Assembly: GCA_015068155.1 (NCBI GenBank)
Contig: SVLC01000009.1
Location: 1-45,435, forward strand
Length of the DNA stretch: 45,435 nucleotides
Source of the DNA: Oscillospiraceae bacterium
GTDB lineage: Bacteria > Bacillota > Clostridia > Oscillospirales > Oscillospiraceae
Reading direction: 5' to 3'
The translations under genes were made by a program, and so were the position numbers. This document shows, piece after piece, positions 29,025-36,170 of the stretch; position 1 is the first letter of the stretch, and each line of letters opens with the position of its first letter. A model generated the notes under the pieces. That model worked only from the letters and a program-made list of their open reading frames with translations, was not told the DNA's origin and ran no database searches.

Positions 29025-29747
29025 TCACAGCACTCTTGATAGAAATTCCTGCAGCCGGGGGTGTTGGGGCGCGCCGAAGATGGCTGCCGGAGTGCCCTGC
29101 TCCACGATCTGGCCCTCGTTCATGAACATCACACGACTGGCTACTTCTTTGGCAAACCCGATTTCATGGGTTACGACCACCATGGTCATGCCCTCGCTGG
29201 CCAGTTCTTTCATCACCGACAGCACTTCACCCACCATTTCCGGGTCCAGGGCGGAAGTGGGCTCGTCAAACAGCAATGCTTTGGGGTTCATGGCCATAGC
29301 CCGAACAATGGCGATCCGCTGCTTCTGTCCACCGGAAAGCTGGCCGGGATAGGCATCCGCTTTGTCCAGCAGTCCCACCCGCTGCAGCAGCCGGGCGGCT
29401 GTTTCGTCGGCCTGCGCCTGGGTCATCAATCCTGTGCGCACCGGCGCCAGGGTAATGTTTTTCCGAACGGTCATGTTGGGAAAAAGATTAAAATGCTGAA
29501 ACACCATGCCAAGCTGCTGCCGGATTTGATTGATATCGGTTTTTTCTCCGTTCACCTGCTGACCATCAAACCAAATCTCTCCGGCGGAGGGCTGTTCCAT
29601 CAGATTCAGACACCGCAAAAAAGTAGATTTGCCGGAGCCGGAGGGTCCAATGATCACCACTTTTTCTCCCGGTGCGATGTGGGTGGAAATATCCTGCAAT
29701 ACCTGGTTTTTGCCAAAGGACTTGCTTAAATGCTTAATGTCGATCAC
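29025..29747 (-). CDS. Amino acid ABC transporter ATP-binding protein
   Basis: A 240-residue ATPase of the polar amino acid import family (GlnQ/HisP type). Walker A is GPSGSGKST, the signature is [15 protein letters not shown], and Walker B is [14 protein letters not shown], with [14 protein letters not shown] as the Q loop region. The start is a GTG codon at 29747, supported by AAAGGAGG 10 bp before it; no ATG lies near. It overlaps the permease gene by 14 bp. It works with the permease and binding protein upstream. Confidence 0.93.
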   Translation of the reverse strand: MIDIKHLSKSFGKNQVLQDISTHIAPGEKVVIIGPSGSGKSTFLRCLNLMEQPSAGEIWFDGQQVNGEKTDINQIRQQLGMVFQHFNLFPNMTVRKNITLAPVRTGLMTQAQADETAARLLQRVGLLDKADAYPGQLSGGQKQRIAIVRAMAMNPKALLFDEPTSALDPEMVGEVLSVMKELASEGMTMVVVTHEIGFAKEVASRVMFMNEGQIVEQGTPAAIFGAPQHPRLQEFLSRVL

Positions 29748-30501
29748 CTTGGTGCAGCCTCCTTTCCAAAATGTTCAGTATCCGGGTGAATATCAGCACC
29801 AGCGCCAGATAAATGGCTGCTGTGCCCAGCAGGGGAAACATCTGCTCATAGGTACGGGTGGCGATGCCCTGGGCGGCGTAAAGCAATTCCTTACCGCCGA
29901 TGACGGAGATCAAAGAGGTATCCTTCAGCAGTACGATGAATTCGTTGCCCAAAGCAGGAAGGATGGACTTAAAAGCCTGGGGCACTACGATAAACCGCAT
30001 GGTATCCCCATAACTCAATCCCAAGCTTCTGCCCGCTTCCATCTGACCGGCATCCAGCGCCATCAGACCGCCCCGGATGATCTCTGCCACATAAGCGCCG
30101 GAGTTAATGCCCAATGTCAGCGCGCCCACCAATGTGAATTGCCGGCTGCTGGAAAAAATTACGGTGCCCATGATCAGCAGCTGCAGCATCATAGGCGTGC
30201 CGCGGATCACGGCGACATATACCTTGCAGATGCTGTTTGCGATCCGCAGCAGCCAATGCTTCCTGCCGGGCTGTTGTTGGTCGTGGGCAGAGCGGATGAT
30301 GGCTACCGCCATACCCAGAGCAATGCCCAGCGCCAGGGCCATAGCTGTCACCCATAGGGTGGTACCCACGCCTTTCAAATATTGCTGCCAGCGGTCTTTT
30401 TCGATAAAGGCCTGGTAGAATTTGACATAAATCTCTTGCCAAAGCGCCAGTTCCTGTCCGGCGACCATCTGGTCGCTCCATATTTCGTAATACTGTTCCA
30501 T
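29734..30501 (-). CDS. Amino acid ABC transporter permease
   Basis: A 255-residue permease of the HisMQ/GlnP class with about five membrane segments. The coupling motif is seen in [34 protein letters not shown]. The N-terminal 45 residues are longer and more polar than in most members of the family. GGGAGGTGTCCC precedes the ATG. The order binding protein, permease, ATPase and the 14-bp overlap with the ATPase are standard for this type of importer. Confidence 0.93.
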   Translation of the reverse strand: MEQYYEIWSDQMVAGQELALWQEIYVKFYQAFIEKDRWQQYLKGVGTTLWVTAMALALGIALGMAVAIIRSAHDQQQPGRKHWLLRIANSICKVYVAVIRGTPMMLQLLIMGTVIFSSSRQFTLVGALTLGINSGAYVAEIIRGGLMALDAGQMEAGRSLGLSYGDTMRFIVVPQAFKSILPALGNEFIVLLKDTSLISVIGGKELLYAAQGIATRTYEQMFPLLGTAAIYLALVLIFTRILNILERRLHQGDRH

Positions 30502-30527
30502 GGGACACCTCCCGGGTATTTACGCCG

Positions 30528-30551
30528 AAAGGGTGGACGAGCCACCCTTTT
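30528..30551 (-). other. Intercistronic hairpin after the binding-protein gene
   Basis: AAAGGGTGG and CCACCCTTT pair around ACGAG without a following T run on the minus strand. Its place between the binding protein and permease genes fits an mRNA stabiliser that gives more binding protein than permease. Confidence 0.6.
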
Positions 30552-30563
30552 CGAAGTTGATAT

Positions 30564-31328
30564 TTATTCGGCCTTGATGTATTTGTCGATGATGCTCTGA
30601 ACAGTGCCGTTTTCGATCAGCTTATTGAGTGCCTGGTTAATGGCTTCCAGCAGGGCGGTGTTGCCCTTGTCCACAGCGATGGCGTAATTTTCTGTGACAT
30701 ATTCCGTTTCCAGGATGGTAAGTCCGGGATTTGCTTTTACCAGCTCCTCGGCAGGCGCGCTGTCCACAACAACACAATCTACCTGGCCGTTCATCAGAGC
30801 CTGCACGGCGGTGATGGAGCTGTCGTAGGCCACGACATGATCTTCACCGTAATCGTCGCTGCAATAGATATTGCTGGTGGTGGCTTTTTGGGTTCCGATC
30901 AGCTTTTCGCCCAGATTGTCCAGGGTCACATCGGAGCCTTCCTTCACGATGATCACCTGCTTACCGGTGGCGTAGGAGGTTGAAAAATCCATGACCTTCA
31001 GACGGTCCTCGTCAACGGTGAGGCCAGCCATGCAGATGTCGCTTTGTCCGTTCTGAACGGCCAGCATAGCGGCGTCAAAGCCCATGTCATCGATCACCAG
31101 CTCCAGCCCCAGTTCCTGGGCAATGGCCTGGGCGATCTCAATATCAATGCCGATAAATCCGCCGTTGTCATCTGTCATTTCATAGGGAGGAAATTCGGCG
31201 TTGGTGGACATGATCAGTTTTCCGTTTTCCACAAGGTTGTATGCGTTGTCAGCGTCGGCTTCGCCGCAGCCTGCGAAGCAGCAGCCAAACAGCGTCAGCG
31301 CCAAAAGGGTTGCAATGATCTTTTTCAT
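30564..31328 (-). CDS. Amino acid ABC transporter substrate-binding lipoprotein
   Basis: A 254-residue binding protein of family 3 (SBP_bac_3). The lipobox is FAGC at residues 18-21, followed by a mature start GEADADNAYNLV. Ligand-site segments are NAEFPPYEMTDDNGGFIGIDIEIAQAIA (in parts), AGLTVDEDRLKVMDFSTSY and IGTQKATTSNIY. The transported amino acid cannot be decided; cystine, arginine or glutamine binding proteins all share these motifs. I chose ATG 31328 because AAAAAGGAGAAGG precedes it and it gives a proper signal peptide; a longer open frame upstream runs through the promoter region. Confidence 0.93.
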   Translation of the reverse strand: MKKIIATLLALTLFGCCFAGCGEADADNAYNLVENGKLIMSTNAEFPPYEMTDDNGGFIGIDIEIAQAIAQELGLELVIDDMGFDAAMLAVQNGQSDICMAGLTVDEDRLKVMDFSTSYATGKQVIIVKEGSDVTLDNLGEKLIGTQKATTSNIYCSDDYGEDHVVAYDSSITAVQALMNGQVDCVVVDSAPAEELVKANPGLTILETEYVTENYAIAVDKGNTALLEAINQALNKLIENGTVQSIIDKYIKAE

Positions 31329-31373
31329 AAAACCTTCTCCTTTTTTTCTCCCGGCGGGGGAGTTGATGGGGTT

Positions 31374-31402
31374 ATTATACAACGAATAATATACATTGTA
31401 AA
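31374..31402 (-). promoter_or_regulatory. Promoter of the amino acid ABC operon, with possible operator
   Basis: On the minus strand TTTACA (31402-31397) and TATAAT (31379-31374) are 17 bp apart. An imperfect palindrome, TATACATTGTAAAGTGTATA, covers the -35 box (about 31390-31409) and might bind a repressor. Confidence 0.7.
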
Positions 31403-31545
31403 GTGTATAAGCATCCAAAAGAAAAACAAAATATCGGTGAATAAACTGTGAACACATCACAAAAATATTAAAATATGCACAAAAGAAATTCGTAAGTCTG
31501 CGATACGAAGACAAGTACGCCTGCTGCGGATGGGTGGTTATGCAT

Positions 31546-31587
31546 AATATGCGCATATTGACAGGTCGGAGCATTTTGTTGTATAAT
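31546..31587 (+). promoter_or_regulatory. Promoter with palindrome upstream of the acyltransferase gene
   Basis: TTGACA (31558-31563) and TATAAT (31582-31587) are 18 bp apart. A perfect 14-bp palindrome, AATATGCGCATATT (31546-31559), touches the -35 box and is a candidate operator. Confidence 0.75.
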
Positions 31588-31625
31588 GTCTGTAAACTGT
31601 GAAATTCACGAAAGGGTGAATGCTG

Positions 31626-32933
31626 ATGAAAACCACGGTCAAAACATTGGATTATGAAAGCGTCATGGCGATGCCACGTCCCAGAAGAAAGAAACCCCTG
31701 AAGCCCAATTGGTTCTGGCGGATTCTGATTCGAATACTGTGTGTCTTCGGACTGATGGGCACCGGCTTTACATACAAAAAGGAAGGCATGGAAAAACTGG
31801 GGAAGCATGAGCCATGTCTGATCCTGATGAACCATACCTGTTTTCTGGATATGGAGATCGCCCAGTGGATGCTGTTCCCCAGGCCGCTGAATATCGTCTG
31901 TTCCAACGATGGCTTCATTGGCTTTTTTGGTTTGATGTCCTGGCTGATGCGGCAGATCGGCTGTGTAGCTACCCAAAAGTATGTTTCCGATTTACGCCTG
32001 GTGCAGGATATGCAGTATTGCCTGAAAAACTTGGGCACCAGCGTGCTGATGTACCCCGAGGCGGGCTATTCCTTTGACGGAACAGCCACAATATTGCCCA
32101 GGAAATTCGGTGTCCTGCTGAAAAAGCTGGATGTGCCGGTGGTGATGATCGAGTCCGAGGGCATCTTTGCCCGGAATCCATTGTATAACGAACTGCAGAT
32201 CCGCAAAAACGCCAAGATCAGCGCGACCATGCGCCTGTTATACACCCGGGTAGAAGTCCGGGAAAAGTCCGTCCAGGAGCTTTCCGACGGCGTGGATGCC
32301 GCCTTTGGCTTTGATCATTTCGCCTGGCAGAAGCGGCAGGGCCTGGAACTTGACCAGCCTTTCCGGGCTGACGGCCTGCACCGTATCCTCTATAAGTGTC
32401 CCCATTGCGGCGCAGAGGAGCAGATGGAAGGAAACGGTATCCATCTGACCTGCAAAGCCTGCGGCAAAAAATGGGAGCTGACACCCCTGGGCGAAATGAA
32501 GGCCCTGAAGGGAGAAACGGAGATCAGCCATATTCCCGATTGGTACCGCTGGGAGAGAGCGCAGGTTCGCCAGGAGATTCTGGAGGGCAAATATTCCCTC
32601 AGTGAGGATGTAAAAATCGCCATGCAGGTGGACTATAAGGCCATCTACATGATAGGGCAGGGCCACCTGACCCACGATGCTTCCGGTTTTCACCTGACAG
32701 GCTGTGACGGCAAGCTGGACTATTCCCAGAAGCCTCAAAGCAGCTACAGCCTTTACGCCGATTACTATTGGTATGAGATCGCTGACTGTATCTGCATCGG
32801 TGATAACGATGTGCATTATTTCTGCTTCCCCAAGGATGCCTCCGTTTCCGTAGCCAAACTCCGCCTTGCCACCGAGGAAATGTATAAGCTCCATAAGGAA
32901 AAACTGCTGCCGACTACCACTGTGTCATCCTGA
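31626..32933 (+). CDS. Lysophospholipid acyltransferase-like protein with zinc ribbon
   Basis: A 435-residue protein. Residues 60-190 form a PlsC-type acyltransferase domain with the HX4D motif NHTCFLD (H70, D75) and a YPEAGYSFDGT segment (glycerol-phosphate binding region, residues 143-153). Residues 257-285 hold a zinc ribbon (C258, C261, C276, C279; CPHC...CKAC), followed by a beta-rich C-terminal domain of about 130 residues. It probably acylates a lysophospholipid or a related alcohol at the membrane. ATG 31626 is preferred because AAAGGGTGA lies 6 bp before it. The last three residues and the stop codon are supplied by a repeat fragment. Confidence 0.83.
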   Translation: MKTTVKTLDYESVMAMPRPRRKKPLKPNWFWRILIRILCVFGLMGTGFTYKKEGMEKLGKHEPCLILMNHTCFLDMEIAQWMLFPRPLNIVCSNDGFIGFFGLMSWLMRQIGCVATQKYVSDLRLVQDMQYCLKNLGTSVLMYPEAGYSFDGTATILPRKFGVLLKKLDVPVVMIESEGIFARNPLYNELQIRKNAKISATMRLLYTRVEVREKSVQELSDGVDAAFGFDHFAWQKRQGLELDQPFRADGLHRILYKCPHCGAEEQMEGNGIHLTCKACGKKWELTPLGEMKALKGETEISHIPDWYRWERAQVRQEILEGKYSLSEDVKIAMQVDYKAIYMIGQGHLTHDASGFHLTGCDGKLDYSQKPQSSYSLYADYYWYEIADCICIGDNDVHYFCFPKDASVSVAKLRLATEEMYKLHKEKLLPTTTVSS

Positions 32934-32957
32934 GCGAAGCCGAAGGATCCGTTTTTC
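32922..32957 (+). repeat. Truncated copy 4 of the MITE-like repeat
   Basis: TGTCATCCTGAGCGAAGCCGAAGGATCC is the left arm of the repeat core, with no right arm and no outer ends. Its TCATCCTGA provides the last codons and TGA stop of the acyltransferase gene. Confidence 0.75.
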
Positions 32958-33059
32958 ATAGGGGTGACTGCTCAATCGCCTGATATTTCTAAACTGGTCT
33001 GATAAAGAGCATTGACGAAATGGTTGGCGTGCTTTTGGTGCGTAAAGGAGGTCAAGCAA

Positions 33060-33590
33060 GTGAAAAAGCTGTTTGCGGTACAGACAAATCTTACAAGTGC
33101 GGCCTATCCAATAGCGAAAATGATCATTGCTTTGCTGGTCGTGGTCGTAGCGTTTGTGATATCGATGCATAGCACTATGTCGGCAACTTGGGTTGTTTTT
33201 TTGATTAGACTGATTTGCGTCGTATTGACGCTGGCTTCGGTTTTGCTCATTTATATTTCTATTGGTGAGTTGATCATTGTTGGTGAAAACAGGAAGAACG
33301 ACGGCAAAAATCTTCCGAGCAAAGCATATACAATGGAATATGTACTCTCCCTTGTAAAAGAAAATGATATTATGGAGTTCGAGATTCAAGCCAAGGGTCG
33401 TGTCGTGAAAATGGGTGCAAGTGCGGATTGCAAAGCGGGTAGTTCAGCTTTCTTCGATAAAAAGTATTATGTTGGGGATCATGAATATGAAACCTTGGAA
33501 ATGTTTGAGAAAGCATTACTCCATTATGCAACAAACGGCGAATTGCGTGTGATTACTATTGATGGAATAAAGGTGGAAAAATGGCAATAA
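33060..33590 (+). CDS. Uncharacterised two-helix membrane protein (176 aa)
   Basis: A 176-residue protein with two membrane helices (about residues 17-36 and 44-67) and a soluble C-terminal domain of about 100 residues (EYVLSLVKENDIMEFEIQAKG through to GIKVEKWQ). The start is GTG 33060, because AAAGGAGG lies 7 bp before it; the ATG at 33012 has no ribosome site. The gene is visibly richer in A and T than its neighbours and stands alone between a repeat remnant and a terminator, so recent acquisition is possible. I do not recognise the family. Confidence 0.65.
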   Translation: MKKLFAVQTNLTSAAYPIAKMIIALLVVVVAFVISMHSTMSATWVVFLIRLICVVLTLASVLLIYISIGELIIVGENRKNDGKNLPSKAYTMEYVLSLVKENDIMEFEIQAKGRVVKMGASADCKAGSSAFFDKKYYVGDHEYETLEMFEKALLHYATNGELRVITIDGIKVEKWQ

Positions 33591-33612
33591 TCTATGTTGG
33601 ATAACTAAACAT

Positions 33613-33647
33613 AAAAGGCGGGCCGTTCCTACGAACAGCCCGCTTTT
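33613..33647. terminator. Bidirectional terminator
   Basis: AAAAGGCGGGC with inner GTTC pairs with GAAC and GCCCGCTTTT (one unpaired base on each side). It lies between the 176-aa gene (plus) and the DUF896 gene (minus). Confidence 0.85.
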
Positions 33648-33648
33648 C

Positions 33649-33852
33649 TTATTTATGCGTCACCTTTTTCTTCGTGCCATCGGGATATACGATGGTGGTA
33701 TGCTCCAGCTGGCCCTTCAGATTGCCCACCACGGAGTCGATATAGATCCGGCGCAGCTTATCCCGCTCCGCGGTTTCTTCTTCTGTCAGACCCTCGGCCT
33801 TGGCCTTGTGGGCCAGTTCGTTGATTCTTGCGATTACTTCATCCATGTTCAT
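33649..33852 (-). CDS. DUF896 domain-containing small protein (67 aa)
   Basis: A 67-residue protein of the DUF896 (YnzC-like) family. It is a helical hairpin followed by a tail: MDEVIARINELAHKAKAEGLTEEETAERDKLRRIYIDSV, then NLKGQLEHTTIVYPDG. B. subtilis YnzC belongs to the LexA-controlled SOS operon with yneA, but there is no such neighbour here. ATG 33852 follows GAGGTAACAAAT; the ATG 6 bp later is a second option. A core copy of the dispersed repeat lies 28 bp upstream, so its promoter must be within or beyond that repeat. Confidence 0.88.
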   Translation of the reverse strand: MNMDEVIARINELAHKAKAEGLTEEETAERDKLRRIYIDSVVGNLKGQLEHTTIVYPDGTKKKVTHK

Positions 33853-33879
33853 ATTTGTTACCTCACATATTTTTGAATG

Positions 33880-33997
33880 TGTCATCCTGAGCGACCCTGA
33901 GCAAAGTCGAAGGGGAGTCGAAGGATCCGTATTCTCCTTGCAAAAAGGACGGATTCTTCGACTTCGCTGCCATCCGGCGGCTTCGCTCAGAATGACA
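33880..33997. repeat. MITE-like repeat core, copy 5 (no outer ends)
   Basis: TGTCATCCTGAGCGA...CGCTCAGAATGACA with the inner GTCGAAGGATCCGT / ACGGATTCTTCGAC arms. The left arm has an internal duplication (GAGCAAAGTCGAAGGGGAGTCGAAGG). The 13-bp outer ends seen in copies 1-3 are absent. It lies between ylmH and the DUF896 gene, where no other terminator is visible for ylmH. Confidence 0.8.
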
Positions 33998-34006
33998 GGA
34001 AATGTA

Positions 34007-34792
34007 TTAAATATATCGGTGGATAACCACCCAAATGCGGTTCTTTTTCGTTTGATTGCCTACCTCTGCGACTTTGATCTTGCCCAGTCCGCGTACGGAA
34101 ATTTTCATACCCTCCGTTACGGCCTTATCCGGCTTTTCACAATTCAGGCCGTCAATAGCCGCCCTGCCGGCAAGAATATATTCTGCGGCCAGGCTGCGTC
34201 CAATGCGAAATCCGCTGGAAATCACGCTGTCCAGCCGTAAGGAAGCCAAAGTGTCCCTGATTTCCTTCACTTCCGGCTCTGTGATCTGCACCTGGGACAA
34301 TAGGATAGGCTCCAAATGCACATGGGTCCTGCCTGCCGACAGAAAATTCTGCTGCACATAGGGCGCCACTTCCGCCGTGACAAAAAAATCGCAGCTTTCC
34401 TTGCCGACACAAATATCTCCCACGGTTTCCCGGGCGATACCGGCGCCCATCAGCGCCCCGAGAAAATCCCGGTGGCTGGGTGTGTCGCCCTGCCAAAAGC
34501 TGGCCCGCAGGCACACCATGGGGCTGTCCTCGGCGTATAAAGCGCTTTCGTCCAGATAGTCCGGCAGCCAGATCAGCATTTTCCGTTCCGCGTCCGCGTA
34601 ACCTCCGAAATCATGCAGACCTTCCGTCTGTCCAAAAAGATATCGGCACATTTCCTGCTCCCGCGGGGAAAGAAAACTGGTGGCGGCAGGGATGTTTTTG
34701 CGGATACCGCCATTGATTTTATCCCAAAGCTTAGCCAGCAGCAGCTTATCTTCCGGATTCTGTGCAATTTTATCTATATTTTTCCGATCCAT
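34007..34792 (-). CDS. ylmH: S4-domain RNA-binding protein YlmH
   Basis: A 261-residue protein of the YlmH family. The N-terminal and middle parts (TSFLSPREQEMCRYLFG, FLGALMGAGIARETVGDICVGKESCDFFVTAEVAPYVQQNF in parts) are followed by an S4 RNA-binding domain at about residues 180-250 (LRLDSVISSGFRIGRSLAAEYILAGRAAIDG). YlmH is now linked to ribosome-associated quality control, binding P-site tRNA on split large subunits; that is family knowledge. In many Firmicutes it lies between ylmG and divIVA; here it stands alone. ATG 34792 follows GGTGATC; the -10 TATAAT at 34814-34809 leaves a very short leader. Confidence 0.92.
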   Translation of the reverse strand: MDRKNIDKIAQNPEDKLLLAKLWDKINGGIRKNIPAATSFLSPREQEMCRYLFGQTEGLHDFGGYADAERKMLIWLPDYLDESALYAEDSPMVCLRASFWQGDTPSHRDFLGALMGAGIARETVGDICVGKESCDFFVTAEVAPYVQQNFLSAGRTHVHLEPILLSQVQITEPEVKEIRDTLASLRLDSVISSGFRIGRSLAAEYILAGRAAIDGLNCEKPDKAVTEGMKISVRGLGKIKVAEVGNQTKKNRIWVVIHRYI

Positions 34793-34848
34793 TTGATCAC
34801 CAAGGGGCATTATAGCATAACTTTTGTCCCTTGGGAAGAACTTTTTTC

Positions 34849-34877
34849 TTGTGCATAGCGGAAAAGTCATGTATAAT
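34849..34877 (+). promoter_or_regulatory. Promoter of the flavoprotein/CPBP operon
   Basis: TTGTGC (34849-34854) and TATAAT (34872-34877) are 17 bp apart. The transcript would start just before the palindromic repeat at 34888, placing it in the 5' leader. Confidence 0.72.
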
Positions 34878-34887
34878 ATAGAAAAAT

Positions 34888-34940
34888 GTAGGGGCGGATG
34901 CCTACATCCGCCCAGGCCGATGTGGTCATCGGCCCTTACG
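34888..34940. repeat. Palindromic GTAGGGGCGGATG repeat, copy 2
   Basis: GTAGGGGCGGATGCCTACATCCGCCC then GGCCGATGTGGTCATCGGCCC ending TTACG. Two adjacent palindromes of the same design as at 15965, shorter here. It occupies the leader of the downstream gene and could fold into two hairpins just ahead of the ribosome site. Confidence 0.75.
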
Positions 34941-34955
34941 GTAGGAGGGAATCAT

Positions 34956-36167
34956 ATGATCATCGGCATCATCGGCGGCGGCGCCTCCGGTATGGCGGCG
35001 GCATTGGCCGCTGCGGAAAATGAAAATGCGCAGATTATTTTGTTTGAGCGCCAGGCCCGTCTGGGCCGGAAACTTTTGGCCACCGGCAACGGCCGCTGTA
35101 ATTTAACCAACATGACCGCATCCGTGGACGATTATAACGGCGCGGACAAGGGGGAATTTGCGGCTGCGGCGCTGGAAAAATACGGCGTTGAAGATACACT
35201 TCGGTGGTTTTCCCAAATGGGACTTTATACGGTGAAGGAAGAAGACGGCCGGGTGTATCCTTATTCCGACCAGGCCAATTCCGTGGTAGATGTGCTGCGG
35301 TTTGCGTTGCAAAGATCTAATATCCGGGTACTGACCGGCGCGGAAGTGAACAAGGTGAAAAAAACCGCTGAAGGCTTCACTGTGGAAACCGCAGAAGAAA
35401 GCTATCTGTGTGATAAGCTGATCATTGCCTGCGGCGGCCTGGCCGGCACCAAGCTGGGCGGTTCCATGTCCGGCTATAAGCTGCTGATGAAATTCGGTCA
35501 TCATTGCACCAAACTGCGCCCCAGCTTGGTACAGATCAAATCTGATTGGGCAGCGCTGCCGTCGTTAAAAGGTGTGCGGGCCAATTGTTGGGCGGTCATT
35601 GAACGGGATTGCCAGCTGCACTCTGCGGGAAAAGGCGAGATCCAATTTACGGAGCATGGCCTTTCCGGTCCTGTGATCTTTGATATTTCCCGGGATGTGT
35701 GCCACGAAAAGGGAAATTGGATCTGCAAATTGGAATTGCTGCCGGATATGGAAAAGGAGACCCTGCTTGCCATGCTGCGAAAGAAACGGGCGACGGATCT
35801 GACTGCGGAGGATCTGCTCACCGGCATTCTCCACAACCGCCTGGGCCGCGTCGTTGTCAAGGAAGCGGGCATTTCCGGATATGTACCCATCCGGCAGCTG
35901 GAGGATTGGGAACTGGAAAAGGTCTGCGACAAGGTGTTCTGCCTGGAGGTACCTCTCACGGAGCCTATGGGAATGGATTCTGCCCAGGTCACCGCCGGCG
36001 GTATCCAAACTTCGGAATTTGACGCCGAGACCATGGAGAGCAAGCTGGTTTGCGGCCTGTATGCCTGCGGCGAGGTGCTGGATATCGACGGCGATTGCGG
36101 CGGTTATAACCTGCAATGGGCCTGGTCTTCCGGCCGCTGCGCCGGTGAAAACGCCGGAAAGGAGTAA
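34956..36167 (+). CDS. NAD(P)/FAD-dependent oxidoreductase, HI0933/BaiN-like
   Basis: A 403-residue flavoprotein. The N-terminal dinucleotide fold is MIIGIIGGGASGMAAALAAAE, followed by the family signature GRKLLATGNGRCNLTN at about residues 37-52, and the C-terminal FAD contact DIDGDCGGYNLQWAWSSGR. The family includes BaiN of bile-acid dehydroxylating clostridia and many proteins without known substrate, so bile acid activity cannot be claimed. TAGGAGGG precedes ATG 34956. The next gene starts 3 bp after its stop; both are flavoproteins and probably co-expressed. Confidence 0.88.
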   Translation: MIIGIIGGGASGMAAALAAAENENAQIILFERQARLGRKLLATGNGRCNLTNMTASVDDYNGADKGEFAAAALEKYGVEDTLRWFSQMGLYTVKEEDGRVYPYSDQANSVVDVLRFALQRSNIRVLTGAEVNKVKKTAEGFTVETAEESYLCDKLIIACGGLAGTKLGGSMSGYKLLMKFGHHCTKLRPSLVQIKSDWAALPSLKGVRANCWAVIERDCQLHSAGKGEIQFTEHGLSGPVIFDISRDVCHEKGNWICKLELLPDMEKETLLAMLRKKRATDLTAEDLLTGILHNRLGRVVVKEAGISGYVPIRQLEDWELEKVCDKVFCLEVPLTEPMGMDSAQVTAGGIQTSEFDAETMESKLVCGLYACGEVLDIDGDCGGYNLQWAWSSGRCAGENAGKE

Positions 36168-36170
36168 AAT

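Noticed and set aside
31329..31976. N-terminal extension of the amino acid binding protein to 31976
   Set aside because: It would cross the operon promoter and part of the divergent acyltransferase gene; the internal ATG at 31328 has a ribosome site and a proper lipoprotein signal.
401..34940. CRISPR array suggested by several copies of palindromic repeats
   Set aside because: The copies are kilobases apart, differ in length, have no regular spacers, and no cas genes are present.
34956..36167. Assigning the flavoprotein as the bile acid enzyme BaiN
   Set aside because: The HI0933-like family is broad, and no other bai genes are in the window.
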